A stretch of 64,000 nucleotides of DNA from contig NC_092698.1 in NCBI RefSeq assembly GCF_964275005.1, forward strand, positions 32,481,162 through 32,545,161, given 5' to 3'. A model generated the notes under the pieces. That model saw only the letters and a program-made list of their open reading frames with translations, did not search any database and was not told the DNA's origin. Made by a program: the position numbers and the translations under genes. Below, piece after piece: positions 1 to 19,035 of this stretch; within the stretch, counting starts at the first letter, position 1; every line of letters begins with the position of its first letter. Source of the stretch: Diadema setosum. Lineage: Eukaryota; Echinodermata; Echinoidea; Diadematoida; Diadematidae.

Positions 1-2753
1 AACTTGTTGTAACTAACTCTGCTTATTACTACGTTTGTATAGTCTCTGACCAGGACGCGAACTACTTTCCCAAAATTTTGAAAAACGCAAACTAAATAGT
101 ATCCATCATGTTATCCTCCTGGAGCAAATTTGAATATTGTTTCACAACGCCCAATCAACTTGATGCCATAACGGTGTGAAATTTTGATTTTTTTTTTAAT
201 CGATGTATTTTTGTATGAACTCATGCTTTGTATAAAACGGAAAATCTTGAACACACAAAGCGGAATCAGTTCAAGCTGGACGGCTGGAATTAGAGAGCTG
301 CTCCAAAGACTAATACAAATATGACAATTGAGAAAGATAAACGCATTTTGATTGAGGAAGTACGGTAAAGATTATCTAGCCAAATAAACTCCGGGTAATA
401 TGAGACAGAAAGCTTCCTGCTACACGTAGAAGTGAGAGAAAGTATACTTTGACCGACATTGTCTCTTCTTTACTCTGTGATCATGGCTGTCGAAGCGTGC
501 AGCAGTGGAATAAAGGAATTGTTGCAGTTACAACAAGGCCATGTGCAGCGCAATCACGTTATACAGAATTGTAATGATACAATACAGTTTGTAATTCTGA
601 CGTGTACATACCCCAACTCTTTGTCGAGTTGGATTTGATGGGTGGATGCTGCATGCCATAACCGTAACCATCAAATCACGATACGAGTAGCTCGGACATG
701 ATTATCAGCGTATTTAGCCTCTGATATACACTATATGGTCGGTTGAGCTATCATTGATAACAATAGAGTGAATAAAACAGGATCGGCAGAAGTTTCATTA
801 AAATGCGACAGAGAATATGAAAACATCGGCTTCTTACAATTTTGCATGGCTTTGCAAGTCAGTGAAACGATACGTCACGACCCACTTGCAAATTACACGA
901 AGAGCTGGCGTCTTCAATGTTGGTGGTGGTGGTGGTGGTGATTGTTTGTGTGTTTGTTTATTTGCTTGTTTTTTTTTTTTAGTTTTCTTTTTAACTGACT
1001 TGAACAGAATGGCTCAGTGTGAACCACGTACATAACTATATTGCGATCGCTCGCCGTCCAGTTGGCGTCAGTCGTGCGTCCGTCGTTGCGGGCATGCCTC
1101 AGATATCCCAAATTAGCCAATGTTCACACCTTCTTGACATTTTCATCTTGTTCATAATAACAAGAATATAAAGCTTGGTAGGAATCATCAGTGAGGGAGG
1201 GGTGTATTTTGGTCAAATGGTGATTGGGCAATGTTGGGGGAAGGTGCGCCTGGGACGGGGCCAAATTTTCCCAAATTATTGATAGGAGGTTGACAAACAG
1301 GCCTGCAGCAATTCATGAATCAAAGTGCTTAATGTTAAACTTGAGACCAGCGGGTCTTCGGTTTGACACCTAATTTCATGTTTTCACAGTAAAACCAAAG
1401 GGAGTGAAAATCTATCTAACATAATCATCATTGCTTCTACGATTGCAATTACTATAAGCGAAAATATCATACAAACAGGAGGTATTGTAGTTGCTTATAA
1501 CTGCTATACTGACATGTTTCGACCAGTAATATACTGTGTAGTGTCAACTGACTCAACATGACAAATTTCAACGATCTGTAACGATCTTATCTTACGTGTG
1601 ATGTAACTGAATACATCATTTTCTGTTTGTTTCAATTTCTCGTTTTGACAAAGCCAGCTTGAGTAGAGAGAGGTCCTTTACCTCTAAAACTAACACTCAA
1701 CAATCCATACGACATTGCGGCATTCGTTGTTTCAGACTTTAGTGATAACTGGTAAATGTCGGATCGTTGCCAACATGTTGCTACAGAATATCTACTGTTC
1801 AATATCATTGTCTCGTTCACCACTTGTCGGCGCATGATGTTAAATTCCTATAACCGTGCCATGCAAATCCTCGCCAAGTATAAAAAGGGATCCTGGTTTC
1901 CTCGAAAATGAAAGGGAAACGCCCAACGCTCATACGTTGAATGCAGTATATCACTTACTTTCTTTTCTCTCCCTCCCCTTAAAGGCATAATTTACCATTT
2001 GCAGATGAAACAGAAATCCAGCTTTAGTGCTTCAAAATAGTTACTAAAATGTGAGTTAGGGAGAGAAATAACCAGTGTAAAAAGCTTAATCAGTATAATC
2101 AATGTTAAGTATTGTTAAATATACAAAATGTGAACAATAAGTATAATAAAAATGCTTCCGGACCAAACCGTCTACAGTTATGGTTTATTGAGAAAAATAG
2201 TGATATCTCCTTATATTTCAGGCTTTATCGCAAAATGTTTACATGGTATGATGTTTTATGATACAACTGATCTACACGTATGCATTAAATCTGATGTCTT
2301 GAACATTTTTTAAATCACCGTTCCCAAAGGTAAACAGTACCTTTAATCTGTAATTCAACAGCTAGAGGTAGTCGTTTAGGTGTTCTAATTTTATGTTAAG
2401 GTGTGCATATCATATCGTTTCCTGTTAGAGCTCATACTCCATCAATTTCGTGCAATGTACTCCTGCACATTTCTAATTTAAAATGTGTCAGTTGCGACAC
2501 AATGGCATATATACATTATTATCTAGTACACTTTGATATCTTCTTCGAAATCGGGTCTCAAAGCATGCATACATTTATTTTGTTTGAAAAACGCAAATTG
2601 AACAAAAATAAAGAGAGAGAGAGAGAAAAAAAAAAAAAACCTTTTCGTGCTAGAGGCCTATCTGTTACCCGGCGTGATTCATTTCCGTGCTACTTCCTCC
2701 GGAATACCACATAGCTGATCGCGATAAACCATTGTTGGTTTGGCCTACACTTA
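1..2753. other. 5' flank without recognised gene
   Basis: A+T-rich sequence. The open frames are short, lack splice-consistent homology and mostly read low-complexity DNA (a GGT run near 920-940, T runs, a GA/A run near 2610-2640). A TATAAAAAGGG sequence lies at 1878-1888, but the ATG that follows soon stops and I see no gene to attach it to. I recognise no coding exon here. Confidence 0.6.
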
Positions 2754-2754
2754 T

Positions 2755-3316
2755 AGAGGGCTTTTACACTTGTGTTTCTTAACCCCGGACTTTCTCTGGC
2801 CCAGGACTATCGTTAGTCCCGTACCAATTTTTTCAGCTTTTTACACTCGCCAATTAGTCCCGTACTATCTCTTGTCCGGGGCTAAGGAGAAAACTGACCT
2901 TTTTACACTCGTATTTCTTAGCCCCGGACTTTCCAAACCACATGAATATTCATAATTACGCTGTGTACTGTACACGTACACGCACGCACCGACAGCACTG
3001 TCTTGATTACCTCGTTTCTGATTGGTCAGTGAGGGTCGGACTTCGTCTCCATCGCTTAGCCCAGGATTATTTTTTCGTTCTGTTTACACTCACTCCTTGC
3101 TTGGCACCGCAATCGCGGTGCTAACCCCTGCTATTTTGCAGGGCCAGATAGTACCGTACTATCGGTGGGGCTAGCCCACTTTGGCAAAAACGAGTGTAAA
3201 CAGAAAGTGGGCTAAGGATAGTCCCGTACCAACGGTGGGGCTAAGGGCCCCCCCCCCCTTAGCCCCACCGTTGGTCCGGGGCTAAGCAAAAATTTACCAG
3301 TGTAAAAAGCCCTAGA
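2755..3316. mobile_element. MITE-like foldback element, about 560 bp
   Basis: The ends are inverted copies: GGGCTTTTACAC at 2758 and GTGTAAAAAGCCC ending at 3312, flanked by TAGA-like bases on both sides. Inside, the words TTTTTACACTCG and TTAGCCCCGGAC recur several times in both orientations (around 2780, 2870, 2920, 3190, 3220 and 3260), so much of the element can fold on itself. A C run lies at 3249-3258. There is no coding capacity. I infer a non-autonomous DNA transposon; the superfamily is undetermined. Confidence 0.7.
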
Positions 3317-3729
3317 GACAGCTTAGAGATGTATACACCACCTAAATAAATGATCTGTCCACGCAAGCAAGGAGACACGTGCAAGGATGACAAAGTGATA
3401 TAGATAGGCCTAATGAGCGCATTATTGACGGGGTACGAATCTACAAAAACTGTGGCACAATCAGTTTTCATTTCACCTTTGTCATGTTTGTACAGTATAG
3501 TCCTGGTTTATTTGTTTCTTCCAGATGATGGAATTTGCTGGAGAGCCTGTATGGGCAGAGAGATAAATAAATGCTCAAATGAAACCATGGGAATATATAG
3601 TATAATATAATAAAAACGAAGGGGCATATCATAATTTGGTTCTGGGGTGATAACACCCCGTGAAAGACTGCTTCCTTATGTCCTCCGGAACTACTTTCAA
3701 ACAACAGGTATCGCTTTCACCAACCAATC
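3317..3729 (+). promoter_or_regulatory. Gene 1 5' flank with TATA-like sequence
   Basis: An ATATATAG/TATAATATAATAAAA stretch lies at about 3594-3615, roughly 120-135 bp before the gene 1 ATG at 3730, and could serve as its TATA element. The short interval suggests a compact 5'UTR. This is position-based inference only; no initiator is obvious. Confidence 0.3.
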
Positions 3730-10523
<6,794 letters not shown>

Positions 10524-11660
10524 GCTCTCGCCACGGTGACGCGGATAATCTATACGTGAAATTAGAGGAACATCCATAGAGGACAATTCTCATAATGTAC
10601 ACAACCCTTGATAATGCATATTACAATGCATTGCAACCCTTACACGGTAGATTCAAACATCCAGTCACGCCATTGACATGCTGGGATCAAACAGTTTACC
10701 AGCAAGAAAAGCTGAAATATGATTTCAACTCGACTGTTCTATGGGTAAACAGTCATGTTATAGGCAATTTTTCAGTCCACCGACTTGCTGGTTAAATTTG
10801 ATTTAAAAAAATAAACACGAATGTGCACATTTTGATCGAAAGAAAACAAGAGTATGGGATGTTATGTCCCTATGCAGTGTTAGAATAGATGTAGAATGAC
10901 TCAGTATTATCAAAGAAGAAAAAGGAATACAAACGATACCTTCATATCATTATTGACATTGATTGATACCTCACCCAACGGCATTCTATCTGAATTCTAA
11001 GTTTCCGTTACGAATTCAAGAGTGATTTCTGTCCGATGGACAAATCGACTGAAATATTGAAAACCTCTGCAGGTTTGTCTGCTTTTTTTTTAAATTTTGT
11101 ATCAAGATCGAATTGATGTAAGTTTTGATTCATGGTGGTACCGTTCAATAAAGATACACAATTAAACCACTGCATCTGAACTTACTGTTTAAAATTCCGA
11201 GGACGGTTTAGTGTCCGATCTTGGACGCTTCATCAGTTCGTCTGGTTTGGTGGCAGGAAAACGTCGTTGCCGGTCGATGCAGACTCAGTGTCGACGTCAT
11301 TTGGATGCAGTGATTTAGTTTGTGTACCTTTGATAGAATGATTAAAAGAAAGAAATTCATCCGTCCGTTTTTGTAAAGCGGTAGATCTTGATTAGAAAAT
11401 AGTCAATCACTCTTTAATAACGGCAAACAACGAAAGACGTATCAGGGACAGATAATAAGTGTGCTTGTTTGTTTAATTGTTTAAGAGTATGACATGTAAT
11501 CGTCCTCTGTTTTTCTTTGTGGTTGAATGTGCCGTGATGTGTGTGTGTTTAAACAATATTTGAAAAGCACTAATAAAATTATTACAAATTGATGCAATTT
11601 GTTTTGCCAAAACGCCGTGCACCGATCAAAATATTGCTCTTTTACTGAGTATGTCTCTAT
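10524..11660 (+). other. Gene 1 3'UTR and downstream flank
   Basis: AATAAA occurs at 10810-10815 and again at 11147-11152; either could be the polyadenylation signal of gene 1, whose stop is at 10521-10523. No further coding exon is recognised. Confidence 0.5.
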
Positions 11661-11666
11661 GTATCT

Positions 11667-11813
<147 letters not shown>

Positions 11814-12179
11814 CCCGGTATTAGAGGTTAGGATGATCATACATGACATAATTACTTTCTTACGTTTCCATAAACTGCATATAATGATACATACTTTAAT
11901 CGTAAACGGAATCGCATTTCTTAAAAACACTTGTATTGCAAGAATAAAGATTCTTTAAAGGGGTTGATGAGAGAAGGTTAAACAAAATAGAATCAAACCA
12001 AAAAAAAGTGGGAAGTGGCAAGAGAATGAAGGAAGGAATGACATGATGCACATCTCTGTTGAAAGCCCTGTGTAGATTACGTAATAATGTGCTTTCTTGA
12101 AAAAAGCCATCAATTTCTCATTCCATATTGTCACTATTTTGTATCTACTAGACTTTTATATAAACACATTGATCATCTA

Positions 12180-12244
<65 letters not shown>

Positions 12245-12290
12245 GCATAGACATAATAGAGAATGAAAGATGGGGGGGGGGGGGGGGAGA
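12180..12290. repeat. (TC)n-(AT)n microsatellite with downstream poly-G
   Basis: TC repeats at about 12184-12210, AT repeats at about 12211-12240, then a G run at about 12272-12287. Confidence 0.9.
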
Positions 12291-12837
12291 TACCAATAAC
12301 GTACTCCATGTCATCCATGCCTTTGTGGTTTTTATGTGTGTCTCAATATTTTTTCTCTTTATTCCAAAATGGCTCTGCCATTTTTATCGTCACCCTAGAA
12401 CTGTCAGTTATACCCATTGATAGACGTAAAATCAGATTATGCGTCCATGAATTTATGCTACAAAACTACTTTGTAGGCCCTGCTATTCCTAAAATTACTG
12501 AGGTAAAAAACAAAAATACGTTAACTGAATATCATGGCTAAGTACTTTGAGACTACTTTGTAGGGTAGACTGTCGTCAGGCTTCATGTTTCTCCCGTTTA
12601 TAACTACAGACATCGTAGAATGGTGCAGAGACAGCTATTGAGGCAAGTCGATCCCTCTCCATGCCGAGATTGTAGATAGTTTGCTGCATATGGGCGAGAG
12701 TCTATCAACACCGAGTGGTACACAGTGTACTATGAAGTTACAAGGTCCTGACATCACGATGCTGGTCTTGTGAAATCCCATTCCATGATGTTTTTTTCTG
12801 CTGATGAATTGGTCTTCACCTTAGAAATTTATGATAT

Positions 12838-12886
12838 TTGTATTATCATTATTATTATTATCATTACGTTTATTATTGTTACTATT

Positions 12887-12921
<35 letters not shown>

Positions 12922-12955
12922 TGTTGTTACTATCATCATTATCATTATGAGAAGC
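12838..12955. repeat. (ATT/ATC)n trinucleotide repeat
   Basis: An imperfect array of ATT and ATC triplets read through by low-complexity Ile/Val frames on both strands. No gene. Confidence 0.9.
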
Positions 12956-13003
12956 ATATCATTTTTCATGTTTTTCTCTATATACACATCTCTTTGTTTT
13001 ACC

Positions 13004-13335
13004 TTGTTTCTGAATAACTCAGTAATTTCAAAACCGATTTTCATCAAATAAACTTTCAATTCCCCTTAGAATTGTATGCCCCTTAACATTGCTTCTAAAT
13101 ATCTCGCAAAACGTTAAAAGCTGAATCCTTACCTCAACCAATATTATCAGTGGCGGATCCAGAGGGGGCGCAGACGGCGCACGCCCCCCTTTATTTTTCG
13201 TTAAAAACAAAAGAAATAAAAACAAAAAATGAAATGAAACCCGGAAGTGGCACCAGAAATATTAGTTGCGCCCCCCCCCTTAACAGAATTCCTAGATCCG
13301 TTCCTGACTATACCATCCCTTTAACTTCAATCAAT
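13004..13335. mobile_element. Repeat of the 24.6-kb family, interrupted by a second element
   Basis: The stretch from about 13004 to 13145 (ATTTTCATCAAATAAACTTT, then TTAGAATT, then ACCTCAACC) matches one arm of the repeat at 24732-24895. In that copy, ACTATACCATCCCTTTAA follows almost directly. Here the match resumes only at about 13308 (TATACCATCCCTTTAAC). The intervening 13148-13307 begins CAGTGGCGGATCCAG and ends CCTAGATCCGTTCCTG, an imperfect inverted pair, and is G/C-run rich. I read this as one MITE nested in another. Confidence 0.6.
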
Positions 13336-13566
13336 TCTGTTACCCTATAATCTTGACAACAAACACTCAAATATAGTATTTATCCAATTTATCCAATCAA
13401 CAATACATACAGTGATATAACAGCTCGGTAACATTGTGGGAGAAAAATGGTTCATGAATAGTGCAGTAATACAATGCTGTTCAGTGTATGTGTCCACTGG
13501 ATCATGTTATCAATGATTAGCAGCACGGACAAAATGAAAGAGATCGGTTCAGAAAAACAAAGTCAA

Positions 13567-13582
13567 TGATAATAATAATAAT

Positions 13583-13622
<40 letters not shown>

Positions 13623-13657
13623 ACATCATCATCATCAACAACAACAACAACAGCAAC

Positions 13658-13688
<31 letters not shown>
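13567..13688. repeat. (CAA)n trinucleotide repeat
   Basis: About 40 triplets of CAA with some CAT and CAG. It yields low-complexity Thr/Val frames that are not genes. Confidence 0.95.
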
Positions 13689-13740
13689 TATCCCATTATT
13701 ACGCTGACCAGGGAGGTGCTAGAGAAGGAGAGGCAACTAG

Positions 13741-14314
13741 GACCCCGTTTACAGTGCGGGGCCGGGCTCGGCCGCGGCTCGGCCGCGGCAGGGTCCGGCC
13801 TCAATTGCGCGGCCGAGCCTCGCAATCTTGTCCGTTTACACTGCTGGGCTCGGCCGCGCTTTTGATTCAAACCTTTCAATATTTTGTCGTAGTGGCGCTC
13901 TGCTTGTAAACAAACGCAATTTGGTATTGTCTGGTTTTCAGACCCTTTGCCAAATGAATTCCGTGGCGACGAAGTCGCCGTTCGGGCAAAGGCCTTTGCC
14001 GAAGGAAAAAATCCTTTGCAGGACAAAACCACCTTAAACTATACTAGTTTTCGACGTTGAGGGGGTTAATATCCTGAATAGCGAAAGATACAGGCAGAGG
14101 GTTTGGAAGCCAGACTAAAATTGGCCGCGCAATTGGCCGCGCATTTGGCCCAGTTTGCGTTTACACCAAGAAGAGGCCGGGCTTAAGCCGCGGCCGAGAC
14201 CACCTCCAGAGCGAGGCCAAATGCGAGGCCAATTTTGGCCTCGCATTTGGCCTTTTGCGCGTTTACACTGAAGCAGGGCTGGGCGCGGCCGAGCCTCGCA
14301 CTGTAAACGGGGTC
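13741..14314. mobile_element. GC-rich foldback MITE, 574 bp
   Basis: Perfect 18-bp terminal inverted repeats: GACCCCGTTTACAGTGCG at 13741-13758 and its complement at 14297-14314, with TAG immediately outside both ends as a possible target duplication. Internally, GCGTTTACAC-type words and GGCCGCG/GGCCGAG blocks recur in both orientations. It is strikingly more G+C-rich than its surroundings. The frames inside are broken and unrecognised. Confidence 0.8.
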
Positions 14315-14317
14315 TAG

Positions 14318-15456
14318 AGCTCTCCTTTGAAGTCATGCGCGGCACCGCCGAGAAGTTATGCGTTCAACTACAGGTGTTACCCATGTGCTTTGACAAAAGA
14401 GAGCATCAATAATCGGGACTAGCGCTCTCACATCTAGAAATATTTGCTCCTACTGCAATTCGCTCTCTCTTTCAATGTGATGGCAACAATGAATTTGTGT
14501 ACCTTGAATTGGAGCAGCGAATCAAAATGCAGTGTAAAACTCACAATTTTTAACAGCAAATAGTTTAAAAACACGCTGGAACACGCTTTAACGGAGTACT
14601 TTATTTGAAAGATCAAAATATCCCTTTATTAAAAGATAGAAAATTAACATGCGGAAATGTGCGCATTTTAGAAAAAAAAAAATAGGTTTTTAAGAGGGCC
14701 TAATTTTGATTTCCTTTCGATTTGCGAATTACGATGAAACTAGAAATACATGTTAGTAATATTGAATTCTTTCCTAAACTATTCTAAATCGATTCGAGTG
14801 TTTCATATAAAATTTTGCGGTGAAATAAAGCTTGTAATCCAACGAAAGGTGAAATGCGTTCTTCGTCTCCGAACTTCGTCTTGCAACTAGAGCGGTGCCG
14901 AGCATGACTTCAAAGCGTAATGGAATGCTAGACATCCCATTGTAACGCCTTGAACCCAAACATGTGTTTACATGAATTACGAAGAGTTGCCACTCCATCT
15001 CTGTAACACCTCCCTGAGCTGACCAGTTGGGCGACATAGATAATGTAATTGATTTCTGTACCGGATCACTCTGAACGATTTTTGCTGCGATAACCGCGTA
15101 CACATTTCCAAGGTAAAAAAGAGATACCGGTACACACACTATATACATTACATAGCGAAACATTCATGTAGAGAGAGAGAGAGAGAGAGAAAAAAAAAAA
15201 GTGAAGCGCACATGACCTTTGATCTTGCGTATTCCTCAATCCCCATGTACCTGTACCATGCAAACGAGTTCATGCGAACAGTCTTTATTTAACTTCTGGT
15301 CTCTATACCTTTACAATATTTCAAGCTACTTTCTTATTGTATGAAAATAACATTGCTGGGCTCTGTTTACAGCAAAGACTATAAAGCGCACGCAGTGCTT
15401 CTATACTCTTTGGTCTACAGTGTGTGTGACTGAAATAATCCAGTCTGCGTGCACCA
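14318..15456. other. Intergenic stretch, no gene recognised
   Basis: A+T-rich single-copy-looking DNA with a (GA)n run at about 15173-15190. A 129-codon frame on the minus strand (15163-14774) has no recognisable domain and I do not call it. Confidence 0.5.
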
Positions 15457-15957
15457 TAGGCGTTTTCACATCAGCCCGATGTTTCGAAATAGCGCGCTAT
15501 TTTCTGACTTGGGAAATTTTCCCGATAGCGAAATAGCGCGCTATTTGATAATGTGAACACAAATTAGCGCGCTAAATGTATCGCTCTGATCGAGAAAATT
15601 TCTCGACTCCAACTCGGGAAATTTCTGAAATAGCGGGATAGTAGCGCGCTATTTGATAATGTGAAAACGACTCAAGAGATTAATAGCGCGATGAATCTCA
15701 ACATGCCTAGCGTGTGTGACCCGATCGATCGAGGCAAACTGCACACAAATCATTAGGAATTTTTGAGAGGGCACACATTACTGATGCTGTTTGCACATAC
15801 TCAGCTGTCGAATTTAATAGCTCTTTTAAAATTTTTAACTATTCGGGCTACCCCCTCTTCGGGCTGATGTGAATAAGAAATGAAATAGCGCTCTAATTCG
15901 CAGTCGCGGAAAATATTTCGAGCTTGGATTTTTATCAGGCTGATGTGCAAACGCCTA
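15457..15957. mobile_element. MITE built from AAATAGCGCGCTATTT palindromes
   Basis: Terminal inverted repeats TAGGCGTTTTCACATCAGCC (left) and GGCTGATGTGCAAACGCCTA (right), probably with a TA target duplication. Between them the self-complementary word AAATAGCGCGCTATTT or close variants occurs repeatedly (about 15486, 15528, 15560, 15640 and 15680), separated by GAAAATTTC-type and ATAATGTGAA words. Non-coding. Confidence 0.8.
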
Positions 15958-16129
15958 ATGATTACAAGCCCATAACCGGATCCGCCCAACCGGGGGGGGG
16001 GGGGGGGGGAGACTTGCTTTGGCAGAAGATAGCAAGGATCGAATGTGGCGTCCATTTTTTTGTATGTAATATGTAGTAGATATTTCCTTTTAGCTATTGC
16101 GTTTCTCAATTTTCTTGATTTACGTCAAT

Positions 16130-18350
16130 AAAGCAATCATCCCCGAGGCATCGTCCCTTTTTAATGATGGGGGATGGGGCAAAACATGGAAATTATGTGC
16201 GAGAGAGCGGAGCGACCGAGAGAAGAAAGGGAATGGGAGGGGAAGTGGCGTCGATCCGTTTTCACGATTGGGGGGAGGGGACTTTGAGTTGGAATATCTG
16301 TGCGAAGGAGCGGAGCGACCGAGCGGGGGAAGGGTGGGGGGGGGGGGGTATCCCCCTCCCACACGAGGAAGATTTCGCATTTTCAGACCTGAAGTTCAGC
16401 GATCTGGTGCACACTTTTGGTGAAATTTTGGAATTTCTGTTTCCTACCAAAAAGTAAGAAAAAGAAATATTCACAGATAATTGAATGACTAAATCGTGGT
16501 ATCTCAGCTCTTGTTCCGCGTGTGCGACATCACTGTGTAGACCTACTGAATGATACATGGAAGTTGTCAGGGGGAGGGGAGGGTGTGGGAGGGGGTAGCT
16601 CCCTCCCACACGATGGAGCATTTGCATTTTTAGGATTGACATAGAACGATCTGATGCGCACTTTTGAGGAATATGTCTATCCCCAAGTGTAGAGTCTAAA
16701 TCAATGGATGGAGCCGAGCGGGGAAAAGGTAAATTAAGAGAGGATGATGGGAACTTTTGAATTTATTAGAATTGAAGTGATAGATCTGATGCACATTTAA
16801 AATGAAACATCTTAAAATCTGTCAATCTAAATGTGTACTAAGTCTTTAGGAAAAGGACCGAACGGGAGAGGGTATGGGAGGGAGTATCCCCTCACACGCA
16901 AGGAAAATTATATATTTTCAGAATTCAAATTCAAGGATCTGGTGCATAATATGGGTAAAATATTTGGACAGTTTCTATCCAAAAAGCAGGACAATTTTCC
17001 TCATTTCAGGAATTATTGTGGACAAAATGACATGTTTGCCCCTCTATAGCTCTCCAGGATCGACACCCATGCCTACGAGGAAGCTTTTGCATTTTTAGAA
17101 TAAGATGGAAATATCTCGTTGTCAGGAAAGGAATATATTTGCTCGAGTCTTTATTTATATCCATTGATTTTGTATAAAAGTTCGTTAGGTCAATGCATGA
17201 CGTCTCTGTTAGGATACCCCAGACAATATACATATGTTATGCCGTATTACATCACTGTGTTAGGTTCAGGCGAGCTTATCCGGCTGATTTGTTTCGACTT
17301 TAATGATTACGTATCAAAGTAGCAGAGTAAATGAAAAAAAGGTTGCTTATGTGACACTCTTAAACATATTTAATTTGGGAAATTTTCAATCCCAGAAGTG
17401 TACTAAATCTATGGAAGGAAACCCTCCATTAATTGAAAGTATCTAGATAATTATTATCTTCTCCCTTCCACCCGACGGAACTTTTGCATTTTTTTTTTAA
17501 CCGAAGTGACAGACCTTGTGCACACTTTAGATTAAACATTTGGAAATCTGTCAATTTAAAAGTGTGTTAAATAGAAAGGACGGAACGGGAAGGGTATGGA
17601 AGGGGGTAAGGCCTATCCCCCTCTCACGTGAGGGAGATTTTGTATTTTCAGAAATGAAATTCAGCCACCGGGTGAACTATTTAGACAGTTTTCTAAAAAT
17701 AAAAAAAAAAACACCAAGAAAATTTCCACATCTAGGGAATTACAAGGGGGAGCAAACTGATATGCCTGCCCTAATACTTTTGAGGGATTGGGGAACCATC
17801 CCCTCCCCCCCCTCCCCCTCCCCTCTCCCCCCTCCTCCCCCCCCCCCTCCCCTCTCCCCCTCCTCCCCCCCCCCTCGACGCCTCTGCATATGAGGGAACT
17901 TTTGTAAGTGAAAGATCTGCTGCACACACTTTGATAAAATATTAGGAAATATGTTTCCAGGTTAGCATGCCTGTACAGTGACGGGGCCTTAAACTGCACA
18001 TAACTTGAATATGAGACCATTCTGAAGCAAATAATTTTCACGCAACAATAGATATATAATGTACTCTTAAATGAATCCCACAAGGATTGGAACAATTATC
18101 CCCCAGCACTCCCACTGATTCCTACTGATCAGTTACTAGCCATCCCCTTTAAGCTCTCTTTACCTCTCTGAAGGCGGGCGTAAGAACGTCATGCAATATG
18201 TCGAAATTAATACAATCACATTTCTGCTTCCTCCATTTTTTTTCCAAATTTGAGGGGGGGGGGAGGGAAATGATTGTACAGGCCCTCCCCCTCCATTTTT
18301 TTTTTTTTTTTTTGGGGGGGGGGGATGCATCCCCCCCTCCGATTTACGCC
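16130..18350 (+). repeat. Degenerate tandem family, block A
   Basis: Diverged units share a layout: a G-rich part (GACCGAGCGGGGA, then GGGAGGGGGTATCCCC), then ACGAGGGAGATTTTGCAT, then TTCAGAATTGAAATTC, then GATCTGGTGCACACTTT, then GGTGAAATATTTGGA. Recognisable units have the GATCTGGTGCACA-like word near 16400, 16650, 16775, 16935, 17508 and 17915. Spacing is mostly 120-210 bp with gaps. Frames inside are shadows of the repeat. C/T-rich stretches at 17803-17880 and G/T runs near 18255-18325 belong to the same G-rich sections. Confidence 0.7.
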
Positions 18351-18645
18351 CATGCAATACACATTATATAAAAAGGTGACATCAGTCTGAGCAAGGAGCT
18401 ACTTGGTCTGAGAAAGACTATAGAAAGTAACCCGAAAGTTTACATTGCCACGAAGGAGTCCAACGAGACAAAAATAAACAATGAAAGTGCATCCATCACT
18501 TGACGGCGTGATTCGGCCTTCTTCACTCTCACTATAAGCGTTTAAAAACAATCGTTACAGCAGGGAAGATTTACGACAAAAGATAAAATCTATGATTGAT
18601 TGATTCGTGAAACCTCTAAAACAATGTGGTGTCATCACAAGCATC

Positions 18646-19035
18646 ATCCCAGAACGATCTGCCTGAAGTACATTTTCATTGCTGAGGAACGGGGTCATCC
18701 CACTAGACCGACACCCAGGATTCATACAGCTCTCGAGTTCCACATTTAAAAAAGGTCCGTGAGTCATACAGCTCACGAGTCATACTGCCCATGAGTTCGA
18801 CACTAAGCACTGGTAAGTAAAAACAGCCCACGACTTCGACATAATACACACGGGGCTTAATGTGTAGGTCTCGTGGGCCTTGTTAGCTTAGTGACGAATT
18901 AAAGGGCTGTATGACTGGTGAGCTGTATAACTCATGGGCTTTATGTGCTGTATGACTCGTGGGCTGTATGACTCGTGGGTGTCGGTCTCGTGACGTGCAC
19001 CCTGAGAAACATGTGGGCTCGTATCGTTCTGACAG
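18646..19035. mobile_element. Foldback element rich in CTCGTGGGCTGTATGA-like words
   Basis: The left end (CAGAACGATC, then AGACCGACACCCA, then ATACAGCT) is the inverted counterpart of the right end (AGCTGTAT, then TGGGTGTCGGTCT, then GATCGTTCTG-like at 19021-19032). Between the ends, short words CTCGTGGGCTGTATGA and complements such as TCATACAGCTCACGAG are repeated many times. Likely a non-autonomous element with internal short repeats. Confidence 0.65.

Noticed and set aside
1878-1940. Strong TATAAAAAGGG promoter-like sequence
   Set aside because: The following ATG at 1908 stops within about ten codons and no splice-consistent exon or known protein follows, so I assign no gene.
13517-14032. 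171-codon minus-strand frame
   Set aside because: It reads a (CAA)n repeat and a foldback element; composition is low-complexity and no domain is present.
14774-15163. 129-codon minus-strand frame
   Set aside because: No domain, no signal peptide fitting its start and no supporting context; length is within chance expectation here.
16097-16642. Gly/Pro-rich frames on both strands
   Set aside because: They are shadows of the G-rich tandem repeat, present in several frames at once.
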